Below, piece after piece: positions 25,033 to 33,744 of a stretch of 64,000 bases of DNA. This DNA comes from Algoriphagus sp. A40. GTDB lineage: Bacteria; Bacteroidota; Bacteroidia; Cytophagales; Cyclobacteriaceae. Within the stretch, counting starts at the first letter, position 1, and every line of letters starts with the position of its first letter. A program made the position numbers and the translations under genes. The notes under the pieces are model-generated. The model was not told the DNA's origin. It saw nothing but the letters and a program-made list of their open reading frames with translations, and ran no database searches. The DNA lies in the NCBI RefSeq assembly GCF_002002735.1, contig NZ_MUNY01000078.1:186001-250000 (forward strand). Reading direction: 5' to 3'.

Positions 25033-27546
25033 ATGAAGAGTCACTTTTTCAAAATGGCATTTTGGCTTTTTCTCCTCTGGTTTTTTGGGGGAGTCCAAAA
25101 TATTTTTGCACAGAATCAGGATTTTGAATCTGATTTTCAGTCCTTAAGTTATCCGCTTGAGTTTCTGCCCGGGTGGTATGGAAATGAAGTCAACGCCACA
25201 TCCTCACGGGTTTTTCAGGTTTCAGGATTGGGGAAAGCCGGTAGCAAAGCTCTTGCGGTGCAGCCTATTAGCACGTTTAACGGGAAAATTTGGATTCGCT
25301 TGAGTCCCGGTGATTTCCAAAATCCAGAAGTGGAGTTTTATGCAAAATCGATCCAAATCGGAAGTGGAAATCGCCCGGTTTTGGTTTTTTATTCTTGGGG
25401 AGAAAATCTGGATGGAGAGTTTTCGGAACCTGTCCAAATTGGCCTTGATGCTGAATTTTCAAATGAAAATCAGGAATTCAGAAAATTTGGTATTCAGATT
25501 CCCGAAGGTTTAAAATCTGCCACAAAAGCTGTTTTAGTTTTGGAAATTCGATATGGGCCTGGTTCTGGAAGTGCCGCAAGGTGGATCATGGATGACTTTC
25601 AATTTGGGGATTTAGTCAAGGACGAAACTCAGCCCAAAGTCCATGAAGTGAAAGGATATAGTGAAAACTCACTTCTCATTCGGTTTTCAGAAAAGGTCGA
25701 CCCAGTGTTTTCGACAATACCTTTGGCCTATGGTCTGAATGGTGAAAATCCGGAAAAAGCTGAATTGCTGAAGGATTCGCTGGTTGTGCTTACTTTTTCC
25801 GAATTGCTTGAGCAGGGAGAAGATCATCAAATTTCGATTAGCCAGATTCCTGATTTGGAAGGGAATTTTCTACGGGACACCACGGTCACTTTTACATTCT
25901 TTGATCCCACCTCGATTTCGGAGAAGGCATTGGTAATAAATGAGCTAATGCCAGCGCCAAGAGCCGGTCAGGACCTCCCAAACGTGGAATTCATTGAGCT
26001 TTTTCATGCTGGAGAAAATGAATTTAGGCTTGATGGAGTCCGTCTTTCAAACTCCAAATTGGAAACTGCTTTGGGAGAATTTTGGCTTAAACCAGGTGAA
26101 TACCTGATTTTGGCTCCCGAGAGCTCAGCTTCACAGTTTATAGAATACGGGCAGGTGCTTCAGGTAAAAAACTGGGCAACTTTACTTAATTCCGGTGATC
26201 AGGTTACCATAAAATCTTCGAAAGGTGTCAATATTGATCAAGTCTCATTTACCACCTCGACTTGGGGAGGAGGTGAATTTGCAAATGGTGGATATAGTTT
26301 GGAGGTGCCAAACCCGAATTTCCACTGTGACAATTCAGGTTTGTTGAAACCTTCACTAAATCCACTGAGAGGGACTCCAGGGACTCAAAACTCCATTTTT
26401 GATCCCGATCCTGAAATTGCTCAGCCGAAATTGGTTTCTGCGTTTTTCAGTGATTCCACGGTGATTATTCTTCTGTTTTCCAATCCGATTTTGCCCAAAT
26501 TGAAAAAAGAGAATCTTTCAATTTCGCCTAATCAGGAAATTGACAGTTTAATTTATTTGACAGGAATTGATATTCTGATTTTGCTCAAATCCCCAGCTGA
26601 ATCCAACCTTGTCTATTCCGTTAAGATGAATGGGCTTTTTGATTGCCATGGAAATCCACTTCCGGATCAAGAAATCAATCTTGTACTTCCTTCGATTCCT
26701 GAAAAGGGTGACTTGATCATCAATGAGCTGCTTTTTAATCCCCGAACCGGAGATCCAAAATTTGTAGAAATAATAAACATCAGCCAAAAATACCTGAGCC
26801 TGGAAGGCTGGGCTTTGGCAAATTCAGTGGATGGGGAAAATCCAGACCAGGTAAAGGTTTTCGGAATTCCGGGATTGATTTTGGAGCCGGAAGGCTACCT
26901 TACTATTACGACTGACCCCAGTTCTCTGCGATTGGCCTATCCCAAATCTTCCCAGGGAAATTTTCTCTCAATCTCCTCTTTGCCAAGCTATCCCATTTCG
27001 GGCGGAACTGTTTATTTGATTTCCGCCCAGGGGCAAATAGAGGAAAGCTTTTCTTATGACGAAGATCTCCATCATCCGCTTCTCAGTGATCCAAAAGGAG
27101 TCTCGTTGGAGAGGATTTCTCCCACAACTCCTACTTCACAGAGATCAAACTGGCAATCGGCCTCCGGAAATGAAGAGTTTGCAACCCCTGGCCGGAAAAA
27201 CTCACAGGAAATTTCCGGAGAATTTGAAGCAGAATTAATCAGAATTGAGCCTGAAGTCTTTGATCCGGAGGGAAGTTCTGGGCCGGCTTTTACCAGCATA
27301 AGCTACCAGTTGGATCAGTCGGGTTGGGTCGGCACATTTAAAATCTACTCTTCAGGGGGGCAATTGATCCAGACTTTAGCCCAAAATCAGCTGCTGGGGA
27401 CCAGTGGACTTTTGACTTGGACGGGAACAGATGCTTCAGGCAAACAGGTCAGAGCGGGTTATTATGTGCTTGTGGCAGAGCTATACGAGCCTGGTGGCAA
27501 AACCAGTTTGATAAAAAAAACGATTGTGGTGGCTACGCGTCTTTAA
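25033..27546 (+). CDS. Large exported lamin-tail-domain protein with T9SS-like C-terminus
   Basis: An 837-residue protein with a signal peptide (cleaved near FAQNQ, residue 27). Two lamin-tail-type domains start at VINELMPAPR (about residue 300) and IINELLFNPR (about 560), each followed by the typical EFIELF/FVEIIN strand. Between them are Ig-like segments (FSEKVDPVFS..., LLFSNPILP). The C-terminus (FKIYSSGGQLIQ...GYYVLVAELY...KKTIVVATR) resembles FlgD-like or type IX secretion sorting domains. It is probably a cell-surface protein; ligand unknown. The gene is monocistronic. Confidence 0.75.
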   Translation: MKSHFFKMAFWLFLLWFFGGVQNIFAQNQDFESDFQSLSYPLEFLPGWYGNEVNATSSRVFQVSGLGKAGSKALAVQPISTFNGKIWIRLSPGDFQNPEVEFYAKSIQIGSGNRPVLVFYSWGENLDGEFSEPVQIGLDAEFSNENQEFRKFGIQIPEGLKSATKAVLVLEIRYGPGSGSAARWIMDDFQFGDLVKDETQPKVHEVKGYSENSLLIRFSEKVDPVFSTIPLAYGLNGENPEKAELLKDSLVVLTFSELLEQGEDHQISISQIPDLEGNFLRDTTVTFTFFDPTSISEKALVINELMPAPRAGQDLPNVEFIELFHAGENEFRLDGVRLSNSKLETALGEFWLKPGEYLILAPESSASQFIEYGQVLQVKNWATLLNSGDQVTIKSSKGVNIDQVSFTTSTWGGGEFANGGYSLEVPNPNFHCDNSGLLKPSLNPLRGTPGTQNSIFDPDPEIAQPKLVSAFFSDSTVIILLFSNPILPKLKKENLSISPNQEIDSLIYLTGIDILILLKSPAESNLVYSVKMNGLFDCHGNPLPDQEINLVLPSIPEKGDLIINELLFNPRTGDPKFVEIINISQKYLSLEGWALANSVDGENPDQVKVFGIPGLILEPEGYLTITTDPSSLRLAYPKSSQGNFLSISSLPSYPISGGTVYLISAQGQIEESFSYDEDLHHPLLSDPKGVSLERISPTTPTSQRSNWQSASGNEEFATPGRKNSQEISGEFEAELIRIEPEVFDPEGSSGPAFTSISYQLDQSGWVGTFKIYSSGGQLIQTLAQNQLLGTSGLLTWTGTDASGKQVRAGYYVLVAELYEPGGKTSLIKKTIVVATRL

Positions 27547-27609
27547 TTTCACTTTTTTATGGGTTAAAACTCAAATTTTCAGTATTTTGAGTTTCAATTA
27601 TTTAAACCC

Positions 27610-27780
27610 ATGAACCGAGATATTATTACCATCGCCCTGCAGGAGTTAGTACTTCGAGAAGGGAAGAATATGAAAGAAGTTCAGCAATATTTGAGAATGC
27701 GGTATAGCATCGAAGCCGATGAGTTGGTTTTGAATAGGAGGTTGGAAAAAATTCTCCAGACTGAGAAAGCCGTCGCCTGA
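27610..27780 (+). CDS. Small helical protein of 56 residues
   Basis: The frame starts at ATG 27610 and encodes MNRDIITIALQELVL... with a charged helical pattern rich in Arg, Glu and Leu and no membrane segment. It ends exactly within the 5' arm of a strong rho-independent terminator, which supports its being a transcribed gene. No family is recognised. The upstream gap to the lamin-tail gene is 63 bp, so co-transcription is possible. Confidence 0.5.
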   Translation: MNRDIITIALQELVLREGKNMKEVQQYLRMRYSIEADELVLNRRLEKILQTEKAVA

Positions 27781-27793
27781 CGGCTTTTTTTTA
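27766..27793 (+). terminator. Rho-independent terminator overlapping the small gene
   Basis: The arms AAAGCCGTC (27766-27774) and GACGGCTTT (27779-27787) with a 4-base loop are followed by a T run. The stop codon lies at the loop/arm boundary. Confidence 0.85.
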
Positions 27794-28045
27794 TTTTGGA
27801 AAGATTCCATAAACGATATAGTTGAAAATTCTTTTTCCATTTTCTGTATCAGTAAACCAAGGGTGGATTATAATTGATTGATTATGAATGAATAGTGAAT
27901 ATCGGGATCAATGATTGACTTTTTTTGATATGGACTTTTCAAAAACCAAGTTTTTTAATTTTTGCAAATCCCAAAGTCCAGCGTATTTTAGGGAACCAAA
28001 CCCTTAAAAATCCGTCCCAATACTAAATTTAACCCTTCATTTATC

Positions 28046-28429
28046 ATGAGCTTGGAAGAAAAAACCGCATATTCTCAGGAGGAATTGAAAGAATTTGAAG
28101 GGATCATCCTTCAGAAACTTGCTGTTGCAAAAGAAGAGTTGTCCTCATTGAAAGAAAGTCTCAGTAAGAAAAATGACAGTGGTACGGATTATACCGCTTC
28201 TACATCCAAGCTTCTTGAAGACGGTGCAGATACCTTGGAAAGAGAAAGTCTGAGTCAGCTAGCCGCCCGCCAGCAAAAGTTTGTGATCAACCTGGAAAAT
28301 GCCCTCATACGGATCAAAAACGGAACCTATGGAATCTGTGTGGATACCGGTAAGTTAATTTCAAAGGAGAGACTTAAAGCCGTGCCACATACCATGCATT
28401 CCATAGAAGCCAAACTCGCCAAGAAGTAA
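28046..28429 (+). CDS. TraR/DksA-family regulator with a degenerate zinc finger
   Basis: A 127-residue DksA-like protein with an N-terminal coiled coil (about 10-85) and a C-terminal finger region (RIKNGTYGICVDTGKLISKERLKAVPHT). In classical DksA the finger has four cysteines; here only one remains, so it probably binds no zinc, as in some Bacteroidota members. It may bind the RNA polymerase secondary channel to adjust transcription. The scpB start lies 2 bp beyond its stop. Family is clear and role inferred. Confidence 0.8.
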   Translation: MSLEEKTAYSQEELKEFEGIILQKLAVAKEELSSLKESLSKKNDSGTDYTASTSKLLEDGADTLERESLSQLAARQQKFVINLENALIRIKNGTYGICVDTGKLISKERLKAVPHTMHSIEAKLAKK

Positions 28430-28431
28430 GT

Positions 28432-28992
28432 GTGGAATTTCTTCACCGGCATATTGAAGCTTTGATTTTTTGTGCCCCGGAGCCCTTGGCGGTTTTGGAG
28501 ATTTCAAAGTGCCTGAATGAAATGTTTGGTACTGAGGTGCCGCTTGATCACATCGAATCGGCTATCTATGATTTGAGAAAGAAATTCAATCAAGAGGATT
28601 TTGCCTTTTCTTTGGAGCATTTGGGGGGTGGATACCAATTTTTGACCAAACCAGCCTACCAAGTCAGTATCAGTATTTTATTGCGGCAGCAGTCTCAAAA
28701 AAGGCTGTCGACGGCCCAATTGGAGACACTTTCTATTATTGCCTACAAGCAACCGATTACAAAAGGTGAAATCGAACAGATTAGGGGTGTAAACAGTGAT
28801 TATTCTGTTCAAAAGCTCCTGGAAAAAGAGCTTATTGAAATCAAAGGAAAATCAGAAGGTGTTGGGAAGCCTTTGATTTACGGGACTTCTGAAAAATTCA
28901 TGGAGTACTTTGGGATTAATTCGATCAAAGATTTGCCTCAACCCAAGGATTTTTCCCAACCCGAAAATCAAATCGGGGAGGAGCGGGAATAA
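28432..28992 (+). CDS. scpB: Segregation and condensation protein B
   Basis: A 186-residue ScpB with two winged-helix domains. Its central AQLETLSIIAYKQPITKGEIEQIRGV block is the family hallmark. ScpB binds ScpA and SMC in chromosome condensation. The start is a GTG at 28432, two bases after the DksA-like stop, consistent with coupling. scpA is not in the window. Confidence 0.9.
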   Translation: MEFLHRHIEALIFCAPEPLAVLEISKCLNEMFGTEVPLDHIESAIYDLRKKFNQEDFAFSLEHLGGGYQFLTKPAYQVSISILLRQQSQKRLSTAQLETLSIIAYKQPITKGEIEQIRGVNSDYSVQKLLEKELIEIKGKSEGVGKPLIYGTSEKFMEYFGINSIKDLPQPKDFSQPENQIGEERE

Positions 28993-28996
28993 CCTT

Positions 28997-29620
28997 TCAG
29001 ACTGGCTTAACTTTGGCCAATCTTGAGACTAGGTATTTTCTCCCAGATCCTACTTCCTCACATAGAACCCTAGTCCTGCGTGTTTCTCCTTTTTGGAATT
29101 TTCTGCCTGAAAGGATGAATTGCCTTCCGGGCATCAAATCTGACAAAAAGATTTCTTCTTCCCTCGATTCAGAAATCAGATCGTACTTACTCATTTCTTT
29201 CATCAGAAAAAGATCTCTTGAGGAACTCGCCGAGGGATTCTGCATGTGATGCCTTAAAGGAATCAGGATATCCCTCGGGAAAACATCGTCATTTAAAACT
29301 GGTCCGATCAGGGTTTGGAATTCCTTTTTCCATTCATTGCCATGAGGGGAAAGTCCAAATCCATATTTTTCAAAAGCATGTAAATGCGCGACCTCGTGAA
29401 TGTATGTCAGTAGGAACTGATAGGAATTTAGGTCAGAGTTGATGGTGATGGTCTGGATTTTTCGGTCTTTGCGATAGCGAAAATCCCCTAGTTTGGTGAT
29501 TCTTGGTTTTTGGACTTTAAAGGAGAATGGAATTTTTTGCCAAAGATCTAGGCAATAGGCAACAGCAGGAAGTGGCAAATGTTTTTCAAAAATTTTCCTG
29601 AGTTGATCGGTGGGATTCAT
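28997..29620 (-). CDS. SprT-like domain protein
   Basis: A 207-residue protein with a zinc-peptidase-like motif HEVAHLHAFEKYG followed by SPHGNEWKKEF, the HExxH...H pattern of SprT/Spartan-like domains. The C-terminal part (about 160-205) ends in a small beta-rich segment. Related eukaryotic proteins cut DNA-protein cross-links, while the bacterial role is unknown. It is convergent with scpB, with a 4-bp gap, and no shared terminator was found. Confidence 0.72.
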   Translation of the reverse strand: MNPTDQLRKIFEKHLPLPAVAYCLDLWQKIPFSFKVQKPRITKLGDFRYRKDRKIQTITINSDLNSYQFLLTYIHEVAHLHAFEKYGFGLSPHGNEWKKEFQTLIGPVLNDDVFPRDILIPLRHHMQNPSASSSRDLFLMKEMSKYDLISESREEEIFLSDLMPGRQFILSGRKFQKGETRRTRVLCEEVGSGRKYLVSRLAKVKPV

Positions 29621-29637
29621 TGCCCTAAAAATAAAAA

Positions 29638-29662
29638 AAGAGTCCCGAATTCGGGACTCTTA
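29638..29662 (-). terminator. Terminator of the small lipoprotein gene
   Basis: A perfect 12-bp palindrome (AAGAGTCCCGAA / TTCGGGACTCTT) followed on the minus strand by a T-rich run. It lies about 27 bp past the lipoprotein stop and also precedes the SprT-like gene. Confidence 0.8.
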
Positions 29663-29688
29663 ATTTCTTTCCTTTTAATCGGGATTGA

Positions 29689-29877
29689 TTACTGAGCTGG
29701 AGTAGCAGCAGTAGTGTCAGCAGCAACTGCAGTAGTGTCTACAGCAGGAGTTTCAACAACTGGAGTTTCTTCAACTACAACAGTTTCTTCAACTGTAGTT
29801 TCTTCAGTTGTCTTGTTACCGCAAGATGCAGTAGCGATCAAGCCAGCGATTGCGAAAATTGCAAATACCTTTTTCAT
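29689..29877 (-). CDS. Small Thr/Val/Glu-rich lipoprotein
   Basis: A 62-residue protein with a lipobox (ATASC, Cys19). The mature part is a low-complexity stretch built of E, T, V, P and A repeats without aromatic residues. It should be a lipid-anchored, disordered envelope peptide. Such small lipoproteins are common and often highly expressed in Bacteroidota. Its own promoter box and terminator frame the gene. Function unknown. Confidence 0.65.
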   Translation of the reverse strand: MKKVFAIFAIAGLIATASCGNKTTEETTVEETVVVEETPVVETPAVDTTAVAADTTAATPAQ

Positions 29878-29903
29878 TTGTTATGGTTTTCTTAATTACG
29901 GTG

Positions 29904-29935
29904 CAAAGGTACTAGTATTATTTGCATTTGCACAA
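29904..29935 (-). promoter_or_regulatory. Promoter of the small lipoprotein gene
   Basis: On the minus strand a TACCTTTG -7 box (29904-29911) has a TTG about 21 bp upstream (29933-29935), matching the Bacteroidota TTG / TAnnTTTG pattern. It is 26 bp upstream of the start codon. Confidence 0.55.
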
Positions 29936-29953
29936 GTACTGATCAAATATTTT

Positions 29954-31267
29954 TTATTTGTTTTTATAAACTATTTTGACCGGAACTCCCTCGAAATCAA
30001 AATTTTCCCGGATACGGTTTTCAAGATATCGGGTATAGGGGTCCTTGATATATTGAGGGAGGTTGCAGAAAAATGCAAATACAGGGTTTTTGGTTGGCAA
30101 TTGAGTGACATATTTGATTTTGATGTATTTTCCCTTCCATGCCGGTGGCGGATATTTTTCAATTTCCTGGAGGAGGACATCATTCAATTTGGAAGTAGGG
30201 ACACGTCGGGTCTTATTTTCATAAACTTTTACAGCCAATTCAATTGCCTGGAAAATCCGCTGTTTGTCCATTACCGAGGTGAAAATAATCGGTATCCATT
30301 TGTTTTCTCCCAGTCGGTCGATCATGTCGTCCTTGATAGTTTTCATGGTCTTATGATCTTTTTCGATCAAATCCCACTTATTCACCATGATCATGATTCC
30401 TTTATTGTTTTTGATAGCAAGGGAAATCAGGTTGATGTCCTGAGCTTCGAGGCCTCGCGTGGCATCGATCATGACGATAACTACATCCGATTCCTCCAAT
30501 GTTCTGAGGGAACGCATCACGGAGAAAAACTCCACGTCCTCTTTTACTTTGGCCTTCTTTCTGATCCCGGCCGTGTCAGTGATGATGAAGTCTTGCCCAT
30601 ATAGTTTATACCTGGTATGGATTGCATCGCGGGTTGTCCCGGCTTCATCAGTCACTATGGAGCGCTCCTGTCCTAGCAAGGCATTCAAAAATGAAGACTT
30701 ACCAACATTTGGACGGCCGAGGATTGAGATTTTTGGAATGCCTGCATCCGGATCTTCGATTCCTTCGTCTTCGAAATGCTTGATCACTTCATCCAGGAGT
30801 TCGCCGGTACCGCTTCCACTTGCTGAGGCAATCGGATAAATTTCAAAGTCGCTGATCCCCAGTGAATAAAATTCATGAGCCATCATGGCCTTTTCGCGGT
30901 TGTCAGCTTTGTTTGCAACAATGAAGATGGGTTTTTTGGTGCCCCTGAGTTCATTGGCGAATTCGGTGTCCAAATCCGTCAATCCGTCCAGGCAATCCAC
31001 TACAAAAAGGATGACATCAGCTTCTTCGATGGCAAGTTTCACCTGCTTTCTGATCTCTGCTTCAAATACATCATCCGATCCAGTCACATATCCTCCGGTA
31101 TCAATAACGGAAAAAAACTTTCCGGCCCATTGGGCATGTCCATAATGGCGGTCTCGGGTGACCCCGCTCATGTTGTCTTCGATAGCCTTGCGCTCTTCTA
31201 CCAATCGATTGAAAAGTGTGGACTTACCCACATTAGGTCTACCTACTATTGCTACTATATTTGCCAT
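29954..31267 (-). CDS. der: Ribosome-assembly GTPase Der (EngA)
   Basis: A 437-residue protein with two tandem GTPase domains, each with a P loop: GRPNVGKSTLFNRL near residue 8 and GRPNVGKSSFLNALLG near 180. The NKxD motifs read NKAD and NKWD. A C-terminal KH-like domain ends the chain. Der acts in 50S subunit maturation. It follows era with a 2-bp gap on the same strand, so the two ribosome GTPases form an operon. Confidence 0.95.
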   Translation of the reverse strand: MANIVAIVGRPNVGKSTLFNRLVEERKAIEDNMSGVTRDRHYGHAQWAGKFFSVIDTGGYVTGSDDVFEAEIRKQVKLAIEEADVILFVVDCLDGLTDLDTEFANELRGTKKPIFIVANKADNREKAMMAHEFYSLGISDFEIYPIASASGSGTGELLDEVIKHFEDEGIEDPDAGIPKISILGRPNVGKSSFLNALLGQERSIVTDEAGTTRDAIHTRYKLYGQDFIITDTAGIRKKAKVKEDVEFFSVMRSLRTLEESDVVIVMIDATRGLEAQDINLISLAIKNNKGIMIMVNKWDLIEKDHKTMKTIKDDMIDRLGENKWIPIIFTSVMDKQRIFQAIELAVKVYENKTRRVPTSKLNDVLLQEIEKYPPPAWKGKYIKIKYVTQLPTKNPVFAFFCNLPQYIKDPYTRYLENRIRENFDFEGVPVKIVYKNK

Positions 31268-31269
31268 GA

Positions 31270-32163
31270 TCAGGTTGGGTCGTACCCAAATTTTTTAAGT
31301 TTCAATTTATTTTTTCTCCAGTCCTGCTCCACCTTTACAAAGGTTTCGAGAAAGACCTTTTTTCCGAAAAATTTCTCCAGTTCCGTTCTGGACTCAATTC
31401 CGACTTTCTTCAGCATTTTACCTTTATCACCGATGATAATGCCTTTTTGGCTGTCTCTCTCGCAATAAATGGTCGCGCGGATTTTGATGATCGTCTCTTC
31501 TTCATAAAAATCCTCAATGGCCACTTCCGTGCTGTAAGGGATTTCTTTTTTGTAATTGTTGAAAATCTTTTCGCGAATGATCTCAGAGGCAAAGAACCGC
31601 TCAGGGCGGTCAGTTAGTTCCTCTTTGTCATAAAAAGGAGGATGAACTGGTAGCCGATCTACAATTTCCTGGAGAATCCGTTCGGTATTGAATTTTTCCA
31701 GAGCGGAAATTGGGATGACAGTTTCGGATTTTATTCGGGAAGTCCAATAGGCTGTGACTTCTTCAAGTTGACCTTCTTTGGCTAGGTCAATTTTGTTGAT
31801 TACAAGCAAAACCGGGACTCCGGAGGCGTTGATCTTGGTGATTATTTCCTCGATTTCTTCGTCGGTTTCATAGAGATCAGAGACAAATACGATCACATCC
31901 GCATCCTCCAGAGATAGGTTGACAAAGCTCATCATATTCTTGTGAAGCTCATACTTTGGCTTAAGCATCCCAGGAGTATCAGAAAAAACGATCTGATATT
32001 CATCTGTATTTATCAGGCCCAAAATCCGGTGGCGGGTGGTCTGAGCTTTGGAAGAAACAATGGAAAGCCGCTCACCCACAAGGATATTCATAAGAGTGGA
32101 CTTGCCCACATTGGGTTTACCCACGATGTTGATGAAGCCAGCTTTATGGTTTTGAGCGGTCAT
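31270..32163 (-). CDS. era: GTPase Era
   Basis: A 297-residue protein with P loop GKPNVGKSTLMNIL, DTPG switch II, NKID, and a C-terminal KH domain (IIGDKGKMLKKVG). Era binds 16S rRNA and helps 30S assembly. It heads the era-der operon. The length is normal and the start is the ATG just after a non-coding AT-rich stretch. Confidence 0.95.
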   Translation of the reverse strand: MTAQNHKAGFINIVGKPNVGKSTLMNILVGERLSIVSSKAQTTRHRILGLINTDEYQIVFSDTPGMLKPKYELHKNMMSFVNLSLEDADVIVFVSDLYETDEEIEEIITKINASGVPVLLVINKIDLAKEGQLEEVTAYWTSRIKSETVIPISALEKFNTERILQEIVDRLPVHPPFYDKEELTDRPERFFASEIIREKIFNNYKKEIPYSTEVAIEDFYEEETIIKIRATIYCERDSQKGIIIGDKGKMLKKVGIESRTELEKFFGKKVFLETFVKVEQDWRKNKLKLKKFGYDPT

Positions 32164-32179
32164 TTTTTTATTTTTTTTG

Positions 32180-32187
32180 CAAAGGTA
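32180..32187 (-). promoter_or_regulatory. -7 box for era-der
   Basis: TACCTTTG on the minus strand, 17 bp before the era ATG. It lies beside the tRNA promoter on the other strand, so the two are divergent and closely packed. Confidence 0.5.
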
Positions 32188-32188
32188 C

Positions 32189-32218
32189 TTGATTTTTGAG
32201 AGTTTGTCCTTACCTTTG
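32189..32218 (+). promoter_or_regulatory. Promoter of the initiator tRNA gene
   Basis: TTG (32189-32191) is followed 19 bp later by TACCTTTG (32211-32218), a full Bacteroidota-type -33/-7 pair, 12 bp before the mature tRNA 5' end. Confidence 0.6.
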
Positions 32219-32229
32219 CATCACAATAT

Positions 32230-32302
<73 letters not shown>

Positions 32303-32309
32303 CTTTTAG

Positions 32310-32346
32310 ACTCCGAACAATGTAAAAATTGTTCGGAGTTTTTTGT
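32310..32346 (+). terminator. Terminator downstream of the tRNA gene
   Basis: The arms ACTCCGAACAA (32310-32320) and TTGTTCGGAGT (32329-32339) form a perfect hairpin followed by a T run. It lies within the first bases of the element, so the ICE supplies the tRNA terminator unless the boundary is further right. Confidence 0.8.
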
Positions 32347-32401
32347 TTTTCAGGCAATTAGAACTATTTCGAATCTATTTTATTCTGATAAATTCTAATG
32401 A

Positions 32402-32460
32402 TTTTGTCCCCCTTTTTGTCCCCCTTTTTGTCCCCCAATTTGTCCCCCTTCTTGTCCGCC
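32402..32460. repeat. Five 12-bp direct repeats upstream of the integrase
   Basis: TGTCCCCC recurs at an exact 12-bp period in five copies (GTCCCCC at 32406, 32418, 32430, 32442, and GTCCGCC at 32454), separated by mostly T linkers. The array ends 25 bp before the recombinase start. It could bind the integrase arm domain, an excisionase or a repressor. Confidence 0.8.
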
Positions 32461-32485
32461 TTGAATTTTTTCGATATTTTGAACC

Positions 32486-33742
32486 ATGATAGATTTCAAA
32501 ATTTCCGCGGTTTTAAATCCGAAAAGTAAAAAGTCGCCCGACGGTGAAGCGATCTATTTGTGCATTAATCGTAAAGGGAGACACTACATTAATCTCAACC
32601 TTGAAAAGATTCCAAAAAATGCTTGGTCGGGCAAACCATTAAAATGGGTCAATAGTCAATATCTGTATGCTGATTTTCACAATCGGGTAATTGCAAGGGA
32701 AATTCATCATCTCAAAGAAATCATCCAGGATTTTTATAAGCGGAGTGAGGTTCTGACCGCTGATAAACTGAAGAACATATATCTGGTAAAACACCAAGGC
32801 AAAAGAATTAAAGGTGTTAATGGAACAATTGCTCCTGGGGCTAGTGATAAAATTTCATCCTATATCGATTACTCTCTCAAATTTGGAGCAACCAAAAAGA
32901 AAGCTGAAGGAACGAGAAAGGTATATGTGACCTTAAAGAATTTGGTTGATAGCTATAAAAGCCAGGCTGTGATGGCTGATTTGGATGAGGCTTTTGTCTT
33001 GGGGTTTATTGATTTCTTGCGGAGCGAATCAACGGATATTAATTCCGACACCACGGTTGCCAAATATGTGGATCGTCTGAAGGTGATCTATCGAGAGTAT
33101 TGTGACCAGTATGGGATTCTTTTTAAGAAGCGAATATTTGAAAGACTGGATGTCGAGTCAACCAAAAGGCCTGATAAAATCATCTATGTTAATGATAAAC
33201 AGTATGAACTGCTGTCTGAAATGAAATTTTCTCCTGAAGAGAGAAGACTTGAAATCACCAGGGATCTTTTTCTTTTGTTGTGCAATACAGCACTATACTA
33301 TAATGATTTGATTGCAATTCGTTCTGAAAGTGGATTTGATTGGAACTTGTTGAAAGAAAATCCAGAACACTTGGTGCTTCAAGGGGAGAGAAAAAAGAAC
33401 GGGGAGGAATTTTGGATCCCTCTCAATGAAACCGCAAAACGGATAGTAAATAAGTACTTTCAAGAAGGTGGAGATTATCTGTTTCCTGCAGGCGTGGCTA
33501 TTTCAGAGCAGAAGTTTAACCAAAACCTGAAAGTCCTTGCAGAGAAAATTAAATTCTCGGATGTGCTTTCCAATAAGGTAGGAAGAAAGACCTTCGGAAC
33601 CTGGACTGACCGACTGGGGATGGATGATAACGATATTAGAATGATATTTGGGCATTCGCCCGGCTCGGTTCTTAAGAAATATTATACCGAAAGAAGAACC
33701 CTGGAAACCTATAAGAGAATCCTTTCCTTCATTCAGCGATAA
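32486..33742 (+). CDS. Tyrosine recombinase (ICE integrase), divergent active site
   Basis: A 418-residue Bacteroidetes-type integrase with an N-terminal arm-binding segment (SAVLNPKSKK...GRHYINLNL), a SAM-like core-binding domain and a catalytic domain. Arg367 (VGRKTF), His390 (FGHSPG) and the nucleophile Tyr399 are present. The first catalytic Arg, normally in TGLRxxD, is Tyr271 (TALYYND), and the box II His is Lys364 (NKVGR). From memory, IntDOT also lacks the first Arg. It sits next to the tRNA and so should insert and excise the element. Confidence 0.8.
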   Translation: MIDFKISAVLNPKSKKSPDGEAIYLCINRKGRHYINLNLEKIPKNAWSGKPLKWVNSQYLYADFHNRVIAREIHHLKEIIQDFYKRSEVLTADKLKNIYLVKHQGKRIKGVNGTIAPGASDKISSYIDYSLKFGATKKKAEGTRKVYVTLKNLVDSYKSQAVMADLDEAFVLGFIDFLRSESTDINSDTTVAKYVDRLKVIYREYCDQYGILFKKRIFERLDVESTKRPDKIIYVNDKQYELLSEMKFSPEERRLEITRDLFLLLCNTALYYNDLIAIRSESGFDWNLLKENPEHLVLQGERKKNGEEFWIPLNETAKRIVNKYFQEGGDYLFPAGVAISEQKFNQNLKVLAEKIKFSDVLSNKVGRKTFGTWTDRLGMDDNDIRMIFGHSPGSVLKKYYTERRTLETYKRILSFIQR

Positions 33743-33744
33743 GT

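Noticed and set aside
29714..30604. A 296-codon plus-strand frame across the lipoprotein and der genes
   Set aside because: Both genes on the minus strand are clear (lipobox; two GTPase P loops), so this frame is a shadow.
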